Shown in pieces: positions 57,510 to 64,000 of a stretch of 64,000 bases of DNA. How positions within the stretch are numbered: position 1 is the stretch's first letter; each line of letters begins with the position of its first letter. Source of the DNA: Parietichytrium sp. I65-24A. Lineage: Eukaryota; Sar; Bigyra; Thraustochytrida; Thraustochytriidae. The position numbers were made by a program, and so were the translations under genes. The stretch spans positions 744,001-808,000 of the forward strand of contig BLSF01000001.1 of the NCBI GenBank assembly GCA_012862575.1. Reading direction: 5' to 3'. The notes under the pieces were generated by a model. The model was given only the letters and a program-made list of their open reading frames with translations. It did no database searches and had not been told where the DNA came from.

Positions 57510-59270
57510 TTAGAAGAAAGATGCAAAGAAATCATTGCCCTTATCGTCCACAACGATGAATGCTGGAAAGTTCTCCACTTCAATCTTCCAAACAGCCTCC
57601 ATTCCAAGCTCTGGGTACTCCAACACCTCCACCTTCTTGATGGCCTCTTGAGCAAGGATTGCTGCTGGCCCACCGATCGATCCGAGATAGAACCCGCCGT
57701 GCTTTTTGCAAGAATCCGTCACCTGCTTCGATCGGTTGCCCTTGGCAAGCATGATCATAGATCCTCCGTTGGACTGGAAGTTGCGGACGTAGCTATCCAT
57801 GCGGCCAGCAGTAGTTGGGCCGAAGGAGCCAGAAGCATATCCCTCTGGGGTCTTTGCTGGACCAGCATAGTACACCGGAAACTGTTTCATGTAGTCTGGA
57901 AGACCCTCTCCACTATCAATGCGCTCCTGAAGTTTGGCATGAGCAATATCGCGTGCTACAATAAGGGTTCCGGTCAAGTTGACGCGAGTGCGGATTGGGT
58001 ATTGGCTGAGCTGAGCGAGAATGTCCTGCATTGGTTTGTTGAGGTCAATGTCCACTACCGGAGCGTTGGACAGATGCTCATTGGTAACATCTGGAAGATA
58101 TTTGCTTGGGTCGCGCTCCAGCTTCTCCAGGAACACACCATCTGCGGTGATCTTAGCTTTGGCTTGACGGTCCGCAGAGCACGACACGCCGAGACCCACT
58201 GGGCAAGATGCTCCATGGCGTGGGAGGCGTACCACGCGCACATCGTGGCAAAAGTATTTTCCGCCAAACTGCGCTCCGATACCGCTCTCCTGCGCAATCT
58301 TGAGAATCTGCTGCTCGAGCTCCAGGTCACGGAAAGCCCGGCCCTGGTCATTACCAGAGGTTGGCAGGTCGTCATAGTAACGAGCAGATGCAAGCTTCAC
58401 AGTCTTGAGATTTTGTTCAGCGGACATACCTCCCACCACAAGAGCGAGATGATATGGTGGGCAAGCAGCCGTTCCAAGGCTGGTGAGGTTCTGCCTGATA
58501 AAGGCGTCCAATGACTTTGGATTCAAGAGAGCCTTGGTCTGCTGGTACAAGAACGTCTTGTTTGCGCTACCTCCTCCTTTTGCCATGAAGTGAAAGTGAT
58601 ACTCGCTGCCCTTCGTGGCATACAGATCAAATTGTGCGGGAAGGTTGCTTCCAGTGTTTTTCTCGTTGTACATATCAAGAGGCGCGACTTGGCTGTAGCG
58701 CAAGTTGCTCTTTGTGTAAGTATTGTAGATGCCGCGCGAGAGGTGTTCCTCATCCTCGCCGTCGGTCAGGCAATACATACCGCGCTTACCGAGGACAATC
58801 GCGGTACCAGTGTCCTGGCAGGATGGCAATATCATGTTGGAGGCGATGTTTGCATTCTTCAAGAGCTGCATAGCCACAAATCTGTCATTTTCGCTGGCCT
58901 CGGGGTCCTTGAGGATATTGTTCAGTTGTTGCAAATGGCCAGGACGCAGCAAATGCGAGATGTCGCGCATAGCAGCTTCGGACAGGAGGGTAAGAGCTTC
59001 CTTTCCGACCTTAATGCCTTTCTGTCCGTCCGGCATTTCGAACGTGGTCACATGCTCGCTCGCCTCATCGAGCCTGTAATACGGGGTGTCCACCTTCACG
59101 GCGTGTTCAAACATCTCCTGGTACACGAAGGGCACCGGCTCTGCCTTCTTCTTCATCTGATTCTGAGACACTGCATATTTGCCTGCCGATGGCAAGGCCG
59201 ACGAAAGTGCGCGTGCACCCATTGGCGCAACGGCCAACCTGCCCGCAACCCTGCTCACTGCCGCCCTCAT
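57510..59270 (-). CDS. Class I fumarate hydratase, mitochondrial ([4Fe-4S])
   Basis: Interconverts fumarate and malate in the TCA cycle. 586 residues. The N-terminus [20 protein letters not shown] with [10 protein letters not shown] is a typical mitochondrial presequence. The enzyme is the heat-labile iron-sulphur class I type (bacterial FumA/FumB), not the class II type of animals and plants. It has three Cys-containing cluster motifs: [29 protein letters not shown] and [17 protein letters not shown]. The C-terminal part keeps [20 protein letters not shown] and the swivelling-domain motif TAGRMDSYV. No introns. Many algae and protists use this class, so it need not be a recent transfer. The 2.1-kb divergent spacer holds its promoter. 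Confidence 0.95.
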   Translation of the reverse strand: MRAAVSRVAGRLAVAPMGARALSSALPSAGKYAVSQNQMKKKAEPVPFVYQEMFEHAVKVDTPYYRLDEASEHVTTFEMPDGQKGIKVGKEALTLLSEAAMRDISHLLRPGHLQQLNNILKDPEASENDRFVAMQLLKNANIASNMILPSCQDTGTAIVLGKRGMYCLTDGEDEEHLSRGIYNTYTKSNLRYSQVAPLDMYNEKNTGSNLPAQFDLYATKGSEYHFHFMAKGGGSANKTFLYQQTKALLNPKSLDAFIRQNLTSLGTAACPPYHLALVVGGMSAEQNLKTVKLASARYYDDLPTSGNDQGRAFRDLELEQQILKIAQESGIGAQFGGKYFCHDVRVVRLPRHGASCPVGLGVSCSADRQAKAKITADGVFLEKLERDPSKYLPDVTNEHLSNAPVVDIDLNKPMQDILAQLSQYPIRTRVNLTGTLIVARDIAHAKLQERIDSGEGLPDYMKQFPVYYAGPAKTPEGYASGSFGPTTAGRMDSYVRNFQSNGGSMIMLAKGNRSKQVTDSCKKHGGFYLGSIGGPAAILAQEAIKKVEVLEYPELGMEAVWKIEVENFPAFIVVDDKGNDFFASFF

Positions 59271-60120
59271 CTTTTGTGCCGACTAATTCAACTATGTTCC
59301 ACTTGGTGTCCAATCTGCATCTACTCAAACCGCACTCCTCTGCTCCTTTTCGTGAACTCGTGTCCGCGAGTACCTTCGTCTGTACTCGGCCTATGCTGCC
59401 AGAGTCTACAGTGTCTACAGAGTCTCCCTCTCTCTCTCTCTTTCCTGTGTGTTCGACTTGCATGGAAATGCTTTGCAGAATGAATTCCACTCATTTCATT
59501 CACTCATTTCACTCACCTTCCCTCCCAATCCTCGCTCGCCTTAAGTAAACGCTATGCGGGAGCTAAGCCTGACGTGATGATTATTATTAGTTGGGTGTCA
59601 TGTATGTATATATTCGCCTTAGACTGCCGCTTAGTAGTCAGAGTCAATGCATGTCAATGGATTGATTTTGGGGAGACCTACCTCCGCTCTCTATGCCACC
59701 GGTAAGAAAAGTGTCGTCTCGCTAGAAGTTTCCCGTATTCCTGCAGCTGCTGCTGCCGCTACCAATTTGAGCTTGTAGCCTATTCAGTTTACACATTAGT
59801 AGTGCAGAGCTGGCGCGGAGGGAAATAAGTTATGAAAGTAGGAGTTCAACGACTAGCATCGAGTCATACACAAGTCTAATAGCACCACAGTGTGAAATTG
59901 ACTCTACAAGATGCAGTAGACAGTAGACCTCGCGATATGGTTTGGTACAGGAGAAAACTAAGAAAGGGTATCTCCTCCGTAGGAATGACGAGTAGGAAAG
60001 CGCATTGTATCCAGGCAGGCATCAGGTGGTAGTAACTTGGTTCGCAAAATACTGCCGACCATTGAAAGAAACCAGAGAGGACAGAGAACCGATGATGTTT
60101 GTCCAACAAATGCCAGATAT

Positions 60121-60170
60121 GAGAACCAGAACCAGAATCACAGCTGTAGAACCAGAATCAAGAACCAGAA
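60121..60170 (+). repeat. AGAACCAGAATCA short tandem repeat
   Basis: Four imperfect units of about 12-13 bp (AGAACCAGAA core) in the divergent spacer. Confidence 0.75.
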
Positions 60171-60811
60171 TATGGGTTTTCATGACTTTTGCACTGACAG
60201 CTGAAAAGCTCCAGCTTTTGAGGGTCTTGAAAGGCTCTCTTTTGCCCTGCGCAAAGGGCGTGATGCGTGCCAGATTCAAGGCCAATCTCGCCATTCGATC
60301 AGTACCTTTGTTGGGCTGTCTTCGTCACACGACTGGACTTGATGAGCCAACGCTCTCAGAAAGATCGCCCCAGCTATTCAACAGAGGACTTCGTTCTCTC
60401 TTCCGTAAAGTTTTTCCCCAATTCGTTCTTTTGTCAAGAATCGAGTTTCCGGCCATCATCCACATCATTATCAGTCATTTCATTCTTGAATGAACAAAGT
60501 AATTATCATTCAAAGTCGAAGTCGATTGATTTTGGTTCTCTTTCGTTAATGTTTCTACTAGCTAGCCTAGCTAGTGAGAGGGTAGACTTAATTTCTCTTA
60601 ATCTTTTTCAGTCGGTGTACTACTAAAGCATTTCATCAAATACTGCTAACGTGATACTCTAACATGAGCGTAGCGGCACCTATACACGTCACAGGAAAGA
60701 ATGTGACGTTACTATCGTTACTACCTTTACTCGCACAGTATAAGACAGTCACCTGAGAGAATCTATTTGCCATTCATAGCACACAACCTATCTGCACAAC
60801 CACGGTCAAAT

Positions 60812-60828
60812 GTACTCACTGTCAGTAC
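60812..60828 (+). promoter_or_regulatory. 17-bp near-palindromic motif, copy 3
   Basis: GTACTCACTGTCAGTAC, identical to the copy at 40100-40116. Lies about 540 bases upstream of the GDP-mannose transporter start codon. Confidence 0.55.
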
Positions 60829-61143
60829 ATCATCTCTACCCAGCCGCAGTCTGTACGTCTCACTACTCCATTGGCGGTACTATTACAGTATTAAAGGTAC
60901 TAGTATTGAGCGCCAGTACTGCCAGTACTGTATTAACAGCGGCAAAAGTGGAAGGGATATCGTCACATTACAGTGCTGTAGTAGGCTTCTAGTAGAGGTG
61001 AAGGGAGGGAAGCTTGAGAATAGATAGGAGAAAGTAGTTATTAGTTAATTAAAAAATGAGCAGAGGTGGAAGCGGTGGGTAAGTATGGGATAGGAGAGGA
61101 GAGAGAGCGCGACAGTGTGAGGAGCGAGAGAGAGCGCGCGTGC

Positions 61144-61166
61144 GAGAGAGAGAGAGAGAGAGAGAA
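61144..61166 (+). repeat. (GA)n microsatellite
   Basis: About eleven GA units within a longer purine-rich stretch (61093-61190), about 190 bases before the transporter start codon. Confidence 0.9.
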
Positions 61167-61355
61167 GGGAAGAGAAGAGGAGAGGAGAAGGACTCTTACA
61201 GTGGGAAACGCGCAACGCAAGCAAAGCTCGCAGGCGCCGCAGAGTTGGGAGGGAGGTGTGGACGATAGTGTACGGGTGGAATTCTCACCGTTACAGCGGG
61301 TGCGAAGGAGCAAGTGCGGTCGGCAGTTTCAAGTGAGAAGAAGGAAGAAGGAAAA

Positions 61356-62563
61356 ATGCAGCAGCGTATGCGCAGTTCCTCTTCCCTCTCCGAGGCCGGG
61401 TTCGGGGAGCCGGATATGGACACGAATGTGGTGGTGGTTAGAGATGATGAAGACGAGGAGTTGCTTCCTCTCGGGGGAAGTGCGGCCACCAAGGTGGGTA
61501 GAGGTGGTGTCGCAAGCCCGGACATGGCCAGGCGCAGACGCAGGTCGATGATTGCAAAGGTGGTGCAATCTGGAACGTGGGCTTGCCTCACGTACAGCTT
61601 CTTCTCGATTGCGATGACGCTGGTGAATAAGTTAATATTGACCACGTACCATTTCAATTATCACATGGTGTTGCTTTTTTACCAGAACTTCACCTGTGTG
61701 GTGCTCCTGCAGCTGGCGCGGTATTGCGGGTTTGCCTCGTTCGACTCGCTGAAGATGAACACCCTTCTCACGTGGATCCCGCTCAACATTTTGTTTACTT
61801 TAATGTTGCTCACCGGTTTCTACAGTCTGAATCTTTTGTCGGTCCCCATGACCACGATTTTCAAGAACTCGACCAACGTAATCATCACGTTCGGAGACTG
61901 GATCCTTTACCAGCAGCCAGTTGACCGGGGCATCGTAATCAGCCTGTCGATTATGCTTCTCGGTGCTGGTCTGGCTGGTGCGAGCGATCTTGAGTACAAC
62001 CCTACTGGATACTTTTGGGCAATGATCAACTGCCTGATCACCTCAGCTTACGTCCTGTACATGCCTCGGGCAATCAGCGACAGCAAGCTAAACGCCTTTG
62101 GAAGGGTTTATTACAACAATCTCCTCTCACTCCCAATGTTAGCCGTTGTGGACCTCACCGTGTATAACGACTTTGCTAAACTGATGTGGTCAGAGGAGAG
62201 CATTGGATCCACCAATTTCATGGAGCCTGGCTTTGTTGCTACAGTGATTTTTAGCGGCTGTATTGGCTTCTTCCTCAGTCTAACATCTTTCCAGTGCGTT
62301 CAACACACGTCACCAACTACTGTAAGTTTTGGTTTTTTCGAGACGGCGATGTGATTTGGCCCAGTGTGTGTTCTGACAACAAGACTTTTGCTCTCCACCT
62401 TATTTAGTATTCAATGGTCGGTGCTATGAACAAGATTCCGCTTACCGTCATTGGAGTGATGATGTTCAAAACACAACTTAGTGTAAAATCGGGCATGTTC
62501 ATCAGTCTCTCGCTTGCTGCAGGGATACTTTACGCCTACACGAAAGCTCGGTCAAGATCGTAG
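61356..62563 (+). CDS. GDP-mannose transporter (Vrg4/GONST type, 2 exons)
   Basis: Exchanges cytosolic GDP-mannose for GMP across the Golgi membrane. Exon 1 is 61356-62321 and exon 2 is 62408-62563, with an 86-nt intron (GTAAGT...TATTTAG), giving 373 residues. A cytosolic N-terminus of about 75 residues precedes about ten membrane helices. Motifs: TYSFFSIAMTLVNKLILTTY, FKNSTNVIITFGDW (the FKN motif) and, across the splice, TTYSMVGAMNKIPLTVIG. The last corresponds to the GALNK nucleotide-sugar-binding motif, here GAMNK. Reading through the intron would end the protein before this motif, so the splice is well supported. The dibasic RRRRR near residue 64 may be a Golgi retention signal. Substrate is inferred from these two motifs. 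Confidence 0.93.
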
Positions 62564-62868
62564 GCTGCGTCTGTTCTTAATTTTGAATGGTGGCTGCCTG
62601 CGAGCCTTTAAAAAACTAGACAATTGCTGGTGTGATTCGATCGACGAAAGACGACTTGTAGTGTTGTAAAACAAACAAAGCGAGGATCAATAGCTGCAAT
62701 CGAGTTGACGCTGTAAATGGACCCTGTGCGACACTTTCGCGAACTCAGTTCAATGCCTTTTCATGGGTAATATAAGAATTTCAACTTCTTTTCACTCTGT
62801 TCGCACACGAAGATGTTTTTTTCTTGGTTACTTCACTTGTATCTAGCTTGTAGTAGTATGACGTTTAG

Positions 62869-64000
62869 TTATAACTTTGCGGCCTTAACAGCGAAGAGGT
62901 TGAGAATCTCCAGACTGCCGCCGGGGATCGCATAGGAACGCACCTCGCGATAGAGCCTTTCTACTCGTTGCCCCTTCCCTTCGCGAGTGTATGAGGAACC
63001 TCCGAGAATCTGGGAAGCTTCTCGAGCGCAAAATTCGAAACACTCTGCTGCCATGACCTTATACAGAGCCATCGGCCCGCCGACTGCGGGCCCCACATCA
63101 TTGTCCATCTGAAAGGCCAAGCTTTCGCCCATGGCCCAGGAGGCTTCAATGAGGCGAGCCATGTTAGCAACTTTTTCCCTAATGATATCATGCTCGATCA
63201 GTTTGCGACCAAAAGTGGTCCTTGTTTGAGCGAACGAAACGGCATCCTCGAAGCATAGTCGAGCCTGCCTGATAGCTTGGGTTGCAATGACGAATCTCTC
63301 ATGATTGAAATTTACCATTAGCGGCTTAAAGCCCTCATTTTCCTTCCCAATAAGGTGTTTGGCAGGCACTCTGACGTCTTCAAAGGTTACCACGCAGGTT
63401 CCTCCAAGCCAGTTGCCCTGAAGTTTCATGCGCCTGACTGATACACCGGGGCTCTTGGCATCTACGAGCAGCAGCGAAACACCGGAAGCGCCCTTGCCAC
63501 CAGTTCTACACGCGACGGTGAAGTAGTCTGCATGAACCGCCCATGTAATCCACTTTTTCTGCCCATTCAGCACATACTTATCGCCATCCCGGTGCGCTGT
63601 CGTGCGAAGGTTTGCAACATCGCTTCCGGCATAAGGCTCGCTGATGCATAATGATATACATTGCTCCCCCTGCAGCACCTTGCGGACCACTTTTTCTTGA
63701 AGGTACTGCGAGCCGTACTTCATGATCGGTGGCAGAGCCATGGTATAAATTGTAATTCCCGCAATCAGTCCGCTTGCTCCACTTCTGGACAGCTCGTCAA
63801 TCCAGATGAGGTCGTGGAAATGGTCAAATTTAGCCCCGCCCGGCAGCGGTGTTCCACCCAAACTTGCCGGCATTTGAGGAGCAAACACCCGTGCTGCAAC
63901 TGCTTTTTTGGCCAGTGCCTTTGCGTCAACTTCAACCCCATTTTGTACGCAGTCCTCCTCCCATTTATCTACAAACGGAATCATTTCTTCGTCCACAAAC
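62869..64000 (-). CDS. Acyl-CoA dehydrogenase, partial (5' end beyond the window)
   Basis: A flavoprotein that oxidises acyl-CoA to enoyl-CoA. The visible 376 residues are the C-terminal part; the start codon lies past position 64000. Motifs: CISEPYAGSDVANLRTTA and KKWITWAVHADYFTVACRT (FAD/substrate region), FEDVRVPAKHLIGKENEGFK, and NFNHERFVIATQAIRQARLC. The catalytic Glu normally sits in a C-terminal YEGTSEI-like motif. Here that place reads AIPGGSLEIL with no Glu. The Glu of NFNHER lies where long-chain and isovaleryl-CoA dehydrogenases carry theirs. This NFNHER form resembles fungal acyl-CoA dehydrogenases that often have an N-terminal cytochrome b5 domain, which could lie outside the window. 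Confidence 0.92.
   Translation of the reverse strand, partial: FVDEEMIPFVDKWEEDCVQNGVEVDAKALAKKAVAARVFAPQMPASLGGTPLPGGAKFDHFHDLIWIDELSRSGASGLIAGITIYTMALPPIMKYGSQYLQEKVVRKVLQGEQCISLCISEPYAGSDVANLRTTAHRDGDKYVLNGQKKWITWAVHADYFTVACRTGGKGASGVSLLLVDAKSPGVSVRRMKLQGNWLGGTCVVTFEDVRVPAKHLIGKENEGFKPLMVNFNHERFVIATQAIRQARLCFEDAVSFAQTRTTFGRKLIEHDIIREKVANMARLIEASWAMGESLAFQMDNDVGPAVGGPMALYKVMAAECFEFCAREASQILGGSSYTREGKGQRVERLYREVRSYAIPGGSLEILNLFAVKAAKL

Larger units (their letters stand above)
59271..61355. other. Divergent spacer between fumarase and GDP-mannose transporter genes
   Basis: 2.1 kb. Contains a short tandem AGAACCAGAATCA repeat (60121-60170), a 17-bp motif copy (60812-60828) within a GTAC-rich stretch (60800-60935), and a (GA)n run (61144-61166). 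Open frames at 60005-60493 and 60767-61027 look like chance. Confidence 0.55.

Noticed and set aside
60005-60493. 162-codon open frame on the plus strand
   Set aside because: Lacks an ATG start and covers the AGAACCAG short repeat.

Overview
This window is a compact stretch of eukaryotic nuclear DNA. It carries about 30 protein-coding genes in 64 kb, on both strands, with few and short introns. I infer nine introns in eight genes, counting one that may lie in a leader. Coding introns are 69-123 nt, and nearly all donors read GTAAGT. Several proteins have plant-type relatives: a B12D/MLRQ-type complex I subunit, a small NFD6-like organellar protein, a three-repeat MYB and a GONST/Vrg4-type GDP-mannose transporter. 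Others are general eukaryotic proteins: VPS26C, WDR75/Utp17, PXMP4, NHE, RCBTB, and LisH/WDR91-like. A unicellular alga is the most natural reading, and an intron-poor red microalga is one guess, but the sequence alone does not settle the lineage. I recognise no rRNA, tRNA, CRISPR array or intact transposon.

Region by region. 1-10 kb: an unknown six-helix membrane protein, an atypical SDR oxidoreductase convergent with a spliced epoxide hydrolase, a secreted or ER FKBP, an acidic coiled-coil protein and the B12D-like subunit. 10-20 kb: ketopantoate reductase, 3R-MYB, a spliced helical protein of unknown role, the NFD6-like protein and a degenerate-WW protein. 20-31 kb: a TPR (TTC29-like) protein, a discoidin-like (F5/8C) protein, an Ulp1-family protease, VPS26C, WDR75 and a double RanBP2-type zinc finger protein. 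31-44 kb: a 1104-residue WW protein, a calponin-homology protein, a Ppx/GppA phosphatase and an RCC1-BTB protein. 44-64 kb: a LisH/WDR91-N-like protein, a 1454-residue voltage-gated-type K+ channel with a very large extracellular part, a START protein, PXMP4, a three-exon Na+/H+ exchanger, mitochondrial class I fumarase, the GDP-mannose transporter and a partial acyl-CoA dehydrogenase that runs off the right edge.

The genes do not form one pathway. Loose themes are endosomal sorting and pH control (VPS26C, WDR91-like, NHE), mitochondrial metabolism (B12D, fumarase, possibly the acyl-CoA dehydrogenase) and membrane or glycan supply (GDP-mannose transporter, PXMP4, START).

The items most worth a second look are the K+ channel with a thrombospondin-type-3-like calcium motif in its ectodomain; a near-palindromic 17-bp motif, GTACTCACTGTCAGTAC, recurring only between genes; a 44-bp dispersed repeat pair; and several genes with unusual domain make-up. 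Most spacers of 1-3 kb hold only microsatellites, short repeats and presumed promoters.
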